A stretch of DNA of 64,000 nucleotides from Pseudoselenomonas ruminantium (GTDB taxonomy: Bacteria; Bacillota; Negativicutes; Selenomonadales; Selenomonadaceae). The notes beneath the pieces are model-generated. The model made no database searches. It saw only the letters and a list, made by a program, of their open reading frames with translations, and was not told the origin of the DNA. Below are positions 37,456 through 46,490 of this stretch, one piece after another. Position 1 is the stretch's first letter. Each line of letters begins with the position of its first letter. The DNA lies in contig NZ_FNJQ01000009.1 in assembly GCF_900104055.1 (NCBI RefSeq), positions 19,450-83,449 of the forward strand. The letters are read 5' to 3'. Both the position numbers and the translations under genes were made by a program.

Positions 37456-38292
37456 ATGAAGAAAAAAGCTTTAGGAATCACGTTGACGTTAGCGATGGGA
37501 CTATCTGCCCAATTTGTACAGGTGGATAGCCTGATGACCGGTAATATGTCCCAGGCTGTAGGGATGCAGCAGGCAGAAGCCGGCATCATGAATGGTTTTG
37601 CAGGCTCCATTGACAAGATGAAACATAAGGTTGTGTCCGATGCCAAGAAAGAGGCCAAAGCTGCTGTCAAGAAGGCTTTGAATGTGGACATGAATGGTAT
37701 GAACGACCATATCAGAGCTATGAAGGCTCATCTGGAACTGGCTACGCATTTCACGGCAGGTGCTCAGTATAAGCTGGAAGAAGCAGCAGGCCTGCAGAAC
37801 AACAGCCATTTCAATGAATTAGGCAATATCTCGAATGTATCCCGTTCCAACTTCAGCGATCTGGGCAGTGCGTACCGTTATGCTTCTATCCCGGGGGTTG
37901 ACAGCAACATTGGTAATATGATTGAAACCCGTTTGAACTCTCAGGATGAGCAGGCTAAGAAGAAGACGCTGGAACGCCTGTCCTGGGCTAAGGAAGATCG
38001 TTCCATGGCAAACTGGTACAAGGCTTTGGCCCTCCGTGATGCTGTGTTTGTGGTGAAGGAAGCTGCTAAGGGCATTGCCCAGGCTGGCAAGAGCGGCAGC
38101 TATCAGGATGTGCTCAACACCCTGAAACATTATAAATCTGTAGCTGATGATACGCAGTCCATCTGCAAGAATCTCGGCAGCAAGACCGGTGATATGGACA
38201 AAGCCCTCAAGAAAGTAGATGCTAATAACAATATCAAGGCACCTTCCAAGGAACGTCAGAAACAGATTGCCAACAGCATCATGCCGGAATAA
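37456..38292 (+). CDS. Exported helical protein of unknown function
   Basis: 278 residues with a Sec signal (KKKALGITLTLAMGLSAQFV). The mature part is alpha-helical and rich in Lys/Ala/Asn, without cysteines in recognisable motifs. I do not recognise a family. First gene of a run of five exported proteins that ends at 42464; spacings of 6-63 bases suggest one operon. Confidence 0.75.
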   Translation: MKKKALGITLTLAMGLSAQFVQVDSLMTGNMSQAVGMQQAEAGIMNGFAGSIDKMKHKVVSDAKKEAKAAVKKALNVDMNGMNDHIRAMKAHLELATHFTAGAQYKLEEAAGLQNNSHFNELGNISNVSRSNFSDLGSAYRYASIPGVDSNIGNMIETRLNSQDEQAKKKTLERLSWAKEDRSMANWYKALALRDAVFVVKEAAKGIAQAGKSGSYQDVLNTLKHYKSVADDTQSICKNLGSKTGDMDKALKKVDANNNIKAPSKERQKQIANSIMPE

Positions 38293-38311
38293 GCATTAGG
38301 GGATGAATTTG

Positions 38312-39463
38312 ATGAATTGTAAAAAAATCATGCGTTCCCTGCTGGTGGCAGGTATGGCGCTGTCCATGACCATGTCACAGGCTATGGCCAAGGAGAGCAG
38401 CCTGCAGGTCAGCTGGTATCCGGAAGTCTATACGATGCACGCAGGGCAGGACAATCTGCTGAGCAACAATGCACGTCAGCAGATTAAGGATGCCATCAGT
38501 GCACGGCTGAAGGATCTGGCTGCGGCCGGGAAGCTGCCTTTCGCAGTGAAACAGGGGGCAAGCGGCAGTCTGAACAATGTGCAGGAAAGCTTCAGCGATG
38601 ATGTCCCTTTGAGCCTGCTGCCCATCGTAGTAGTGGATGAATCCTTTGATACGCATATTACGATCGGTGATACTTCTGCCTGGCGTCACGTTATTGCCAG
38701 TGGCTTGAATATCGCCATCTGCAGTGCAGGTACGGCCGATGATGCCGGTATGAAGATGCTGGCAGTAGTTCCGCTGAGTGGTTATACGGTCATTGGCGAT
38801 CCCAATGAAAATGGCGGGAAAATCATGCCGAAGGCTTTGACAGCTACTGAAAAGAGCAATGCTTATGCGGCTCTGTCCGTAGCCATGATCAAGGATATGG
38901 ACTTCAATACGGTAGCCAAGGCGCTCAAGAACTGGCAGAAGGATAAAGTTTCGCCTGTAACCACGCAGGTAGCGGATGTGAAGATTTCCTCGAAAAAAGC
39001 TCAGGGGATTTTCCATGGGAAAGGTGTGCAGCTTCGCAACCTGATTGCCAACGTCTATTCGGCAGAATATCAGAAGGCCACGGGCAATCTGGTGATGCCG
39101 CCGCGTATTGCAACCTCCTTCCAGCAGCAGGCGCAGAAGAATATGTATGCCTTTGAGATGCATTGTCCTTCCGGTAAAGTGATGATGTCCATGGGCGAAC
39201 CGGGCAAGACCGTGGTACTGGATTTCTCTGGTGCTGCCGAAGCGGAAGTGACGGGCAAGAAGGCTTCCAACATCCGCAAGGATGTTCTGTACAAAGCATG
39301 GCTGAAAAAGACGACGGATGATGGCAAAGAGGTTGTATTGGATGACTACATGGTGGAACCGCAGTTCAAGAAAGCCGGCTCCAACATTGATGTGGACAAA
39401 AAGGATATCTACGCTCGTCTGGAAATGAAGCTGGCCAAGAAAATGGCTGCGCAGAAAAGGTAA
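38312..39463 (+). CDS. Exported protein of unknown function
   Basis: Signal peptide (MRSLLVAGMALSMTMSQAMA) and about 355 mature residues of mixed alpha/beta character. Family unknown. ATG at 38312 is nine bases after AGGGG and is a better start than ATG at 38303. Second gene of the exported operon; the next start is six bases after its stop. Confidence 0.75.
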   Translation: MNCKKIMRSLLVAGMALSMTMSQAMAKESSLQVSWYPEVYTMHAGQDNLLSNNARQQIKDAISARLKDLAAAGKLPFAVKQGASGSLNNVQESFSDDVPLSLLPIVVVDESFDTHITIGDTSAWRHVIASGLNIAICSAGTADDAGMKMLAVVPLSGYTVIGDPNENGGKIMPKALTATEKSNAYAALSVAMIKDMDFNTVAKALKNWQKDKVSPVTTQVADVKISSKKAQGIFHGKGVQLRNLIANVYSAEYQKATGNLVMPPRIATSFQQQAQKNMYAFEMHCPSGKVMMSMGEPGKTVVLDFSGAAEAEVTGKKASNIRKDVLYKAWLKKTTDDGKEVVLDDYMVEPQFKKAGSNIDVDKKDIYARLEMKLAKKMAAQKR

Positions 39464-39469
39464 GAGCAG

Positions 39470-40630
39470 ATGAAGAAAAAGACAGTTTTTAGTGCAATCT
39501 TAGGTTTCACGCTGCTATGGGGCAGCTGGGGGAATCCCTCAGCCTGCCATGCGGAAGTTGTGACGGGGCAGGCTGCTATCGTCAATGGTGATCTGGCCAA
39601 GGCGAAGCAGGATGCCATGAAGGATGCGATGCGCACGCTGCTGGAACAGAAGGTTGGCGTGCAGGTCACCAGTGAAACGCAGGTGGAGATGGGGATGGTC
39701 GTCCGTGATGAGATCCTTTCCCGTTCCACAGGCTGCATTCTGGTCAACAAGGTCATGCGGGAATGGCAGAACGGCGGTATCTTCTGTGTGGAGGCTGATC
39801 TGACAGCCAACGAAAAGCAGATTGAAACCACCGTAGCAGATCTGAAAGCCCGTCTGCAGGCCTTGGGCAACCAGCAGACCAGCCGTTCCACGCTGGTGCT
39901 TGCCGTCAGCGGCCGGGATGAGAATGGGCGTCCGAAACCGATTGAATCCGTGCGTAAGTATATTCAGGCCCGTTTGGGTGCGCAGGGATTCACGGTAGGG
40001 GCTGACGATGACATCAACAGTTATCTCGATGCGCAGAGTGATCTCGATAATCCTCAGGTCAGCGTGGAGGTACGCCGCCTGGCGCGCAACAGTTTCAGCG
40101 GTGCCAACGCTATCCTGCGTGGTACGCTGACAACGCAGAAGGCTGCGCGTCAGAATGGTTTCTATGAAGCCATGGTACATGCTTCCTTCGAAGTCGTGGG
40201 CATTGACAGCAATCTGTCTGACAGCTTCGATGATTATTTCACGGCGGTGGATGCTGACCGTGACAAGGCCATCCATAAAGCCGAGGAAATGGCCGTCAGC
40301 AAGGCGGCTGAATCTTTGGGCAAGCAGGCCTTGAGTACCGTACAGACGGAATCACAGGGCGCTGACCGCCTGTTGAAGATGGTGCTGGTCGTCAATGGTA
40401 TGACGGACCGCAATGCACAGCTTACGGCTTTGCGTCAGAAATTGGGGGGCCTGCACTGCCGGATCATCCGTTCCGGTTTTATGGGCGGCACCCTGCAGAT
40501 GCTGGTCGAGGCCAGCGGCTATGCCACCACCGACGACCTGTCGGCGGCTATCAGCGGTGCAACCGGCCTGCAGCCCGGTGATGAAAATATGAATGCAGCT
40601 GGCGCGAAAAAGCTTTATTTCAGCTATTGA
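39470..40630 (+). CDS. Exported protein with FlgT-like N-terminal domain
   Basis: 386 residues with signal peptide (cleavage near ACHA-EVV). Residues 29-115 follow the FlgT N-domain plan: a GxAxIxNGD start, the helix AKQDAMKDAMRTLLEQKVGV, then STGCILVNKVMREWQNGGIF and a beta strand. The C-terminal half has further alpha/beta repeats (RLLKMVLVVNGMTD). FlgT-type proteins belong to outer rings of some flagellar motors, but here the gene is not with flagellar genes. Role inferred only from the fold resemblance. Confidence 0.65.
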   Translation: MKKKTVFSAILGFTLLWGSWGNPSACHAEVVTGQAAIVNGDLAKAKQDAMKDAMRTLLEQKVGVQVTSETQVEMGMVVRDEILSRSTGCILVNKVMREWQNGGIFCVEADLTANEKQIETTVADLKARLQALGNQQTSRSTLVLAVSGRDENGRPKPIESVRKYIQARLGAQGFTVGADDDINSYLDAQSDLDNPQVSVEVRRLARNSFSGANAILRGTLTTQKAARQNGFYEAMVHASFEVVGIDSNLSDSFDDYFTAVDADRDKAIHKAEEMAVSKAAESLGKQALSTVQTESQGADRLLKMVLVVNGMTDRNAQLTALRQKLGGLHCRIIRSGFMGGTLQMLVEASGYATTDDLSAAISGATGLQPGDENMNAAGAKKLYFSY

Positions 40631-40644
40631 GTGAGGGCAGATTG

Positions 40645-41505
40645 ATGAAAAGAATCATAAAAGCAATGCTCTGCACATTGCTGGCGTTTGCCTGTTTTAT
40701 GCCGCAGGTTATGGCGGCACCTGTGCCGGTGAAGGTACGGGGAACGGCTGCGGCAGGTGACACTGCCCATGCACAGCAGGATGCACAGAAGAAAGCCGTA
40801 TACCGCGTGCTTTCTACGCTGCTGGATAACAGCGATAAGGATAATGAGGTGGTCAACAAGATCATGTCCCATTATCAGGAATATACTGGCAAGGTAGCCG
40901 TGAATAAGAAAGTCACGGAGGCCAACAAACTTTATTTGAATGCTACCGTGATGGTGGATGCAGACAAACTGCGAGATGCCGTCCATGATGGCGTGGCCAA
41001 GGAACAGAAGGCCCATCGTGATGATGTGAGTGCCTTCCTGATCCGCGTAGTGGATGAAAACGGCAAGGTTGTTCCGGAAGACAATATCATGGTGCAGAAG
41101 GTCTATGATACAACCTTCAAGAACCGCGGCTTCAGTACGGATACTGCCGATGATTTCAATACCTGGGTATTAGGGCATAATGAACCGTATGCGGATTTTG
41201 TTCAGCAGACGGCGGCAAAGGCGCAGTCCGATTATATGTCCGTGACCATGGCGGTGATTGGTGAAGTGCGAATCATCAAATGTCAGGAAACGGCAGAGGC
41301 GTTCAATGTAGAGGCCAAAGTACAGTTGAAGGCACTGGATATGTGCAAGGAGGGCAAGGTTGTGGCAAACTTCGCCGAGGATTGTACGCTGGCAGTGGTA
41401 AAGGATGCAGGCCGTAAGCAGGCCATCAATCAGTTGCTCTATAAGGCGGCTATGAATTCTTCCGGTTATCTGGCAGAACAGACGTTGGCTTATTGGCATA
41501 AATAA
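40645..41505 (+). CDS. Exported protein with FlgT-like domain, paralogue of the preceding gene
   Basis: Signal peptide (MKRIIKAMLCTLLAFACFMP, cleavage after VMA). It then has VRGTAAAGDTAHAQQDAQKK and further elements of the same domain plan as the upstream protein. About 286 residues. ATG at 40645 follows GAGGG; an in-frame TTG at 40627 overlaps the end of the previous gene and is less likely. Confidence 0.65.
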   Translation: MKRIIKAMLCTLLAFACFMPQVMAAPVPVKVRGTAAAGDTAHAQQDAQKKAVYRVLSTLLDNSDKDNEVVNKIMSHYQEYTGKVAVNKKVTEANKLYLNATVMVDADKLRDAVHDGVAKEQKAHRDDVSAFLIRVVDENGKVVPEDNIMVQKVYDTTFKNRGFSTDTADDFNTWVLGHNEPYADFVQQTAAKAQSDYMSVTMAVIGEVRIIKCQETAEAFNVEAKVQLKALDMCKEGKVVANFAEDCTLAVVKDAGRKQAINQLLYKAAMNSSGYLAEQTLAYWHK

Positions 41506-41528
41506 CATATACATAAGGAGATGTAAAG

Positions 41529-42464
41529 ATGAATCGTATTTGCAAAGCAATGCTGTGTCTGGCAGGAAGCATGATGTTCCTGGCCGCCAGCGCAACCTCG
41601 ACTTTTGCCATGGGCAATGGTACGGGTGAGATCGACTATGAAGGTGGCGTGGTCCGTGCACAGGGCATGGGCATTGCCCCGGCTAAGGCAGTGAACATGG
41701 CGCAGGCCCGCATCATGGCCCGCCGTGCAGCTGTAGTAGATGGCTGGCGTCAGCTGGCTGAAACGGTCAAGGGCGTGGACATCGACTCTGAAACCACGCT
41801 GGAAATGAACATGGTACAGAGCGATGTGGTCCGCTCCAAGATGTCCGCTTCCATCAAGGGCGCTCGTGTCGTGGAAGAACATATGGAAGCAGATGGCGCT
41901 TATGTGGTGACCATGGAAGTGCCGATGTTCGGTGTTTCCGGTTCCGTTGCTGCCGCTGCTATGCCGAAACCGGAAGTGAAGGAATCCTTCCCGCAGCCGG
42001 TGGCTGATGTAGCTCCCGCTGCTCCTGTTACCCAGACCGTGCATGTGGATGTAACGGTCAACACGCAGACGCCTGCTCCGGCAGCCCCGGTCAAAGGTTC
42101 TTCTGCTGCCGCTGCTCCGTCCGGCAAAGCTATCGGCGGTTTCACCGGCCTGATCGTGGACTGCCGTGGTATGGGCCTCAAACCGGTCATGAGCCCGGTC
42201 ATCAAGAATGCCAACGGCCAGCCCATCTATGGTTACAAGAACCTGGACTATGATGGGGTTATCGCCAACGGCATGGCTGGTTACACCAGCGATATGAGCC
42301 GTGGTGTTGCCCGTGCTGGTTCCCATCCGCTGGTCGTGAAGGCCGTGAGCCTCGACAACCACAATGGCAACCCGGTGCTGTCTGTAGCCGATGCCAACCG
42401 CGTACTGATTGAAAACGGTGCAACGGGCTTCCTGGATAAGACCAATGTGGTATTTGTACGTTAA
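41529..42464 (+). CDS. Exported LPP20-like protein
   Basis: Signal peptide 1-27 (cleavage after STFA). An LPP20-type domain follows: VRAQGMGIAPAKAVNMAQAR, MARRAAVVDGWRQLAETVKG, then IKGARVVEEHMEADGAYVV. A Pro/Ala/Val linker leads to a C-terminal domain (GLIVDCRGMGLKPVMSPVI). There is no lipobox cysteine at the cleavage site, unlike true LPP20 lipoproteins. LPP20-family FlgP and FlgT co-occur in Vibrio flagellar ring genes, so the operon may build an envelope ring or similar structure. Confidence 0.75.
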   Translation: MNRICKAMLCLAGSMMFLAASATSTFAMGNGTGEIDYEGGVVRAQGMGIAPAKAVNMAQARIMARRAAVVDGWRQLAETVKGVDIDSETTLEMNMVQSDVVRSKMSASIKGARVVEEHMEADGAYVVTMEVPMFGVSGSVAAAAMPKPEVKESFPQPVADVAPAAPVTQTVHVDVTVNTQTPAPAAPVKGSSAAAAPSGKAIGGFTGLIVDCRGMGLKPVMSPVIKNANGQPIYGYKNLDYDGVIANGMAGYTSDMSRGVARAGSHPLVVKAVSLDNHNGNPVLSVADANRVLIENGATGFLDKTNVVFVR

Positions 42465-42490
42465 TTATACGTATTTCTAATAATAAATAA

Positions 42491-42519
42491 TTATAAATTA
42501 GCGGGGATTGTGCTATAAT
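42491..42519 (+). promoter_or_regulatory. Promoter of hydG
   Basis: TTATAA (42491-42496), 17 bases, and extended -10 TGCTATAAT (box 42514-42519). Confidence 0.7.
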
Positions 42520-42556
42520 CGTAGTGGAGAGCTATTCTGAAAGGAAGATGACCACT

Positions 42557-44005
42557 ATGTATGAGTACAATCCCCGTTCTTTGCGTGCAGAAGAGTTTAT
42601 CAACGATGCGGAAATCCAGGAGACACTGGCTTACGCAGAGGCTAACAAAGAAAACTATGAACTGATCGATGAGATTCTCGAAAAAGCCCGGCCGGTGAAA
42701 CAGGGCAGCGGTTATGTGTGCCGCGGGCTCAGTCACCGGGAAGCATCGGTGCTGCTGGCTTGCGAGAACCCGGACAAGATTGCGCGGATGTTTGCGATTG
42801 CTGAGGAAATCAAGCAGGCGTTCTATGGCAACCGCATCGTGCTGTTTGCACCGCTTTACCTGTCCAACTACTGTGTCAATGGCTGCGTCTACTGTCCTTA
42901 TCATGGGCAGAACAAGCATATCCCGCGCAAGAAGCTCACGCAGGAGGAAGTGAAGGCCGAGGTTATCGCCCTGCAGGATATGGGGCACAAGCGGTTGGCG
43001 ATTGAGGCCGGGGAGGATCCCGTCAACAATCCCATCGAGTATATTCTGGATTGTATTCATACCATCTACAGCATCAAGCATAAGAACGGCGCCATCCGCC
43101 GCGTCAATGTCAATATCGCTGCGACTACGGTGGAGAACTACCGCAAGCTCAAGGAAGCGGGCATTGGCACCTATATCCTCTTTCAGGAAACCTATAATAA
43201 AGAAAGCTACGGCCGCCTGCATCCCACGGGGCCGAAGCATGATTACGCCTATCATACCGAGGCCATGGACCGGGCAATGGAGGGCGGCATAGACGATGTG
43301 GGCATTGGCGTGCTCTTTGGCCTTGATGGTTATAAATACGAGTTTGCCGGCCTGCTGATGCACGCCGAACACCTCGAAGCTGTGCATGGCGTTGGCCCGC
43401 ATACGATTTCCGTGCCGCGCGTGAAAAAAGCCGATGATATCGATCCGGAGGCTTTTGATAATTCCATCAGCGATGAGATTTTCACGAAGATTGCGGCCTG
43501 CATCCGTCTGGCCGTGCCCTATACCGGCATGATCATCTCCACGCGGGAGTCGGAACAGGTGCGCGAAAAGATGCTGCAGGTGGGCATCAGCCAGGTCAGC
43601 GGCGCCAGCCGTACCAGCGTGGGCGGCTATACGGAAGCAGAGCGTCCTACTGATACGGAACAGTTCAATGTATCCGACCAGAGAACGCTCGATGAAGTCA
43701 TCAAATGGCTGATGGAAACGGGCCATATCCCGTCCTTCTGCACGGCCTGCTATCGCGAAGGCCGCACGGGCGACCGGTTCATGAGCCTTTGCAAGAGTGG
43801 CCAGATTGTCAACTGCTGCACGCCTAATGCGCTGATGACGCTTACGGAATACCTCACGGACTATGCCAGCGAGGAAACGAAAAAACTTGGCTACAAACTG
43901 ATTGACGAAGAATTGAAGAAAATCCCGAAGGAAAAAGTAAGAGAGATTGCTGCCGAACATATCGAGGCCATCAAAAATTCCGATAAGCGGGATTTCCGAT
44001 TTTAA
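42557..44005 (+). CDS. hydG: HydG, [FeFe]-hydrogenase H-cluster radical SAM maturase
   Basis: Cleaves tyrosine to supply the CO and CN ligands of the hydrogenase H-cluster. The radical-SAM cluster motif is C106-x3-C110-x2-C113 (SNYCVNGCVYCPYHG). The HydG-specific C-terminal cluster cysteines lie in SFCTACYREGRTG and VNCCTPNA. 482 residues. ATG at 42557 has the best spacing from AAGGA (42541-42545). hydE, hydF and the hydrogenase are not nearby, so it must act with genes elsewhere. Confidence 0.96.
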   Translation: MYEYNPRSLRAEEFINDAEIQETLAYAEANKENYELIDEILEKARPVKQGSGYVCRGLSHREASVLLACENPDKIARMFAIAEEIKQAFYGNRIVLFAPLYLSNYCVNGCVYCPYHGQNKHIPRKKLTQEEVKAEVIALQDMGHKRLAIEAGEDPVNNPIEYILDCIHTIYSIKHKNGAIRRVNVNIAATTVENYRKLKEAGIGTYILFQETYNKESYGRLHPTGPKHDYAYHTEAMDRAMEGGIDDVGIGVLFGLDGYKYEFAGLLMHAEHLEAVHGVGPHTISVPRVKKADDIDPEAFDNSISDEIFTKIAACIRLAVPYTGMIISTRESEQVREKMLQVGISQVSGASRTSVGGYTEAERPTDTEQFNVSDQRTLDEVIKWLMETGHIPSFCTACYREGRTGDRFMSLCKSGQIVNCCTPNALMTLTEYLTDYASEETKKLGYKLIDEELKKIPKEKVREIAAEHIEAIKNSDKRDFRF

Positions 44006-44012
44006 GAAAGGG

Positions 44013-44042
44013 GGGGCTGTAAATACACAGCCCCTCTTTTTG
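44013..44042 (+). terminator. Terminator of hydG
   Basis: GGGGCTGT (44013-44020) / ACAGCCCC (44027-44034), then TCTTTTTG. The inverted-repeat element begins at the next base. Confidence 0.9.
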
Positions 44043-44650
44043 TAAATTGCAGTTTGTTGGTGCTTGCTTGAACGTTATTGGTTACAGAGCAGTGTGGCGG
44101 AGGTGGGGATACTTTTTCGCCGCCTCCACTAAATGACCCGCCAGCAGGATTACCTGCCTTTTTAGCTACCTGCGCCGGGCAGGCCGGCGGCGCGTATGTT
44201 CAGCTCAGTTTCCAGCAACGTTTGTTTGCGGGCCAGCCTTCACTTCGTTCAGGCAGTCGTTCCGTCGGCGAATAAGCATCCCCGCCTCCACCCAAAGCTT
44301 CGTTTGTGCCTGCAGATATGTTCCGGCTGGAAGCCGCAATTACATCGATGTTCTTGTTACGGGAGCAACGATTCGTGCTAATTGTCAATTCCGTTTCTTG
44401 GGTTCACGGGGGAGTGCTTTTGCTGTGGGAGCGACAGTCTGAGCGCCAGCGAAGACCGGCCCGACGCAGGTAGTAACTAGAAAGCACGCTGAAAGACGCG
44501 CCGTTGGCCTGCCCGGCGCATCCAGCTAAATAACTCTAAACTGCCAGGGAGGGACGTTTAGCGGAAACAGCAAAAGTACTCCCCCGTGAACCCCTGACTG
44601 CGTATAAACGGGATAACTTTGGCTCGAACTAACCAACAAACTGCAATTTA
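44043..44650. mobile_element. 608-bp non-coding element with terminal inverted repeats (MITE-like)
   Basis: Perfect 18-base terminal inverted repeats: TAAATTGCAGTTTGTTGG (44043-44060) and its complement (44633-44650). They are bounded by TA, consistent with a TA target duplication. Inside are two homologous units of about 300 bases in opposite orientation. A 25-base GC-rich box (44171-44195) matches the complement of 44496-44520 at 23 of 25 positions. Each unit also has its own internal palindrome: 44096-44122 with 44267-44292, and 44401-44426 with 44567-44592. No frame looks protein-coding. It was probably mobilised in trans. Confidence 0.7.
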
Positions 44651-44822
44651 TATGTGTATAAAGTGTAAAACGTATTTTATAGCCGCGTTTTTCTGTGGCA
44701 TGGTTTCAAATTGTGCTGGAATTCACGCAAAACGTTGTAACAATGTATCGAAGTTCCGGCAAGCTGCTGCCTGCCTGGGGAGGAATTGATACAATAATAA
44801 TCAAGAAGGAGCGTGACAAAAA

Positions 44823-45695
44823 ATGAATTATCTGGCTTATGATGTGGGCGGCAGCAGTGTGAAATATGCGTTGGTAGATGAGCAGGGGAATCTGCAGAAC
44901 AAGGGCAGCTTTCCGACGCCGGCTGCGCTGGAGGATTTCTATGCCGAGGTAGTAAAGGTCTGCCAGCAATTGGGCAAGGGCCGGGAACTTGCCGGGGCTG
45001 GTTTCAGTATGCCGGGAGCGGTGGACGATGAAAGTGGCGTGATTGGCGGCAGCAGTGCGTTGGATTACATCCATGATTTCCCAATCAAGCAGGCATTGGC
45101 TGCCCGTCTGGGCATGCCCGTGGCCTTGGAAAACGATGCGAACTGTGCGGCATTGGGCGAAGCCTGGACTGGCGCTGGCCAGGAATATAGCTCACTGGCG
45201 TATTTCGTGGTTGGTACCGGCGTGGGCGGCGCTGTGGTGGCAGATAAGAAAATCATCCATGGCCCGCATCAGCATGGCGGCGAATTCGGTTATATGGTGA
45301 TGAATGATGATTACGAAATTTTGAGCGAGGTCGGCTCTACCGGCGGCCTTTGCCGGCAAATGGCAAGACTTCGCAATGTGCCGGAAGATACCTATGATGG
45401 CCGCAAGGTCTACGAACTCAGCGAGCAGGGCGATGCCGATGCGGCCCGCCTGATTGACAATATGTACGAATATCTGGCCCGGGCCGTTTACAATATCCAG
45501 TATACCTATGATCCGGAGGCCATTCTCTTTGGCGGCGCCATCAGCTCCCGTCCGGATTTCATCCCTGCAATCAATGAACGGATACAGAAGATCCTGGAAA
45601 AGGTGGGCGTGGCGCGTGTCGTGCCGAAGCTCCTGCCCTGCCAGCATGGCAATGATGCCAACCTGCTCGGAGCGGTGGCCAACCTGCGCGGTTAA
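44823..45695 (+). CDS. ROK-family sugar kinase
   Basis: 290 residues. N-terminal ATP loop YDVGGSSVKYALVDEQG, LENDANCAALGEAWTG with the catalytic Asp, VVGTGVGGAVV, then the ROK region HGGEFGYM. There is no N-terminal helix-turn-helix, so it is an enzyme rather than a repressor. The usual zinc cysteines of glucokinase-type ROK proteins are not obvious, so glucokinase or beta-glucoside kinase are both possible. Ribosome site AAGGAG. The 172 bases upstream hold a TACAAT box but nothing else clear. Confidence 0.88.
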   Translation: MNYLAYDVGGSSVKYALVDEQGNLQNKGSFPTPAALEDFYAEVVKVCQQLGKGRELAGAGFSMPGAVDDESGVIGGSSALDYIHDFPIKQALAARLGMPVALENDANCAALGEAWTGAGQEYSSLAYFVVGTGVGGAVVADKKIIHGPHQHGGEFGYMVMNDDYEILSEVGSTGGLCRQMARLRNVPEDTYDGRKVYELSEQGDADAARLIDNMYEYLARAVYNIQYTYDPEAILFGGAISSRPDFIPAINERIQKILEKVGVARVVPKLLPCQHGNDANLLGAVANLRG

Positions 45696-45710
45696 AAAAT
45701 ATATGATGGA

Positions 45711-45747
45711 AAAAGCAGCAGTCTGTTTTGGGCAGGCTGCTGCTTTT
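45711..45747. terminator. Bidirectional terminator between convergent genes
   Basis: AAAAGCAGCAGTCTG (45711-45725) pairs, with one bulge/mismatch, with CAGGCTGCTGCTTTT (45733-45747). A and T runs on either side serve the ROK kinase and the cytochrome gene. Confidence 0.9.
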
Positions 45748-45755
45748 GGCTGTTA

Positions 45756-46295
45756 TTATTTTTTCTCTCCCTTGCCAGCCCATTCCGGCGGCAGGTTCTG
45801 GAGAAATTCGAAGTTATGGCATTTCTGGCAGGCGGCCTGGGATTTTTCATGGCTGTAGTGGCAGTCCGAGCAGACCAGATCGCCCAGATGGGAATCGTGA
45901 GGGTTGCCGTCCTTGTAGTTGGTCTTGGCGATGATGTCTTCGACCTTGTGACATTTGGTGCACATCTCGTTGTCAAATGCCCGCTTCTGCGGGGGATCAT
46001 CGAAGTCATCGGTGACATACCAGACGGTTTCCATGATTTTGTCTTCCATGCCGTTGTCATGGCAGTCGATGCAGGCGACACCGGCTTTCTCATGCGAGTG
46101 CGCCAGGAGTTCCTCGTGATGGTAGCCCTGCACATAGGGTTCCATTACATGGCAGGGAGAGCAGGCCAGTTGCGGGATCTTTTCCACCTGATGCATGGCC
46201 AGCATCCCCACTGCCCCCAGCAGGAAAAGTCCCGCAACAAAATAGAGCGGCTTCTGCCGGGCGAAATCCAATGCTTTTTTTACAAGTGCCTTCAT
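45756..46295 (-). CDS. Membrane-anchored pentahaem c-type cytochrome (NapC/NrfH-like)
   Basis: 179 residues. One N-terminal membrane anchor (YFVAGLFLLGAVGMLAM) is followed by five CxxCH haem sites at about residues 45, 75, 112, 142 and 156 (CSPCH, CIDCH, CTKCH, CSDCH, CQKCH). It should carry electrons from the membrane quinone pool to a periplasmic reductase. It is divergent from the Tat-exported flavoprotein at 46491, which is its likely partner. Minus-strand ATG at 46295. Confidence 0.92.
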   Translation of the reverse strand: MKALVKKALDFARQKPLYFVAGLFLLGAVGMLAMHQVEKIPQLACSPCHVMEPYVQGYHHEELLAHSHEKAGVACIDCHDNGMEDKIMETVWYVTDDFDDPPQKRAFDNEMCTKCHKVEDIIAKTNYKDGNPHDSHLGDLVCSDCHYSHEKSQAACQKCHNFEFLQNLPPEWAGKGEKK

Positions 46296-46490
46296 TTATA
46301 GCGCTCCTTTCCTTATAGTTTGGGGATTCTCCCTTAATTATAGGTGCAGGGGGCGTTTTTGCCTTTAAGGGAAGCCATGAAAAAGAGTGAAGATGTTTTG
46401 TAGGTTCATACAAGCGGCAGCAAAAGGCAATCCGCTAAAATAAAGGCAAGTGAAATTTATCAAAAATGATTTTGTAAATGGGGGATAAAA

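Noticed and set aside
44078..44388. Short frames inside the 608-bp element
   Set aside because: They follow inverted-repeat sequence, lack ribosome sites and occur on both strands; no coding signal.
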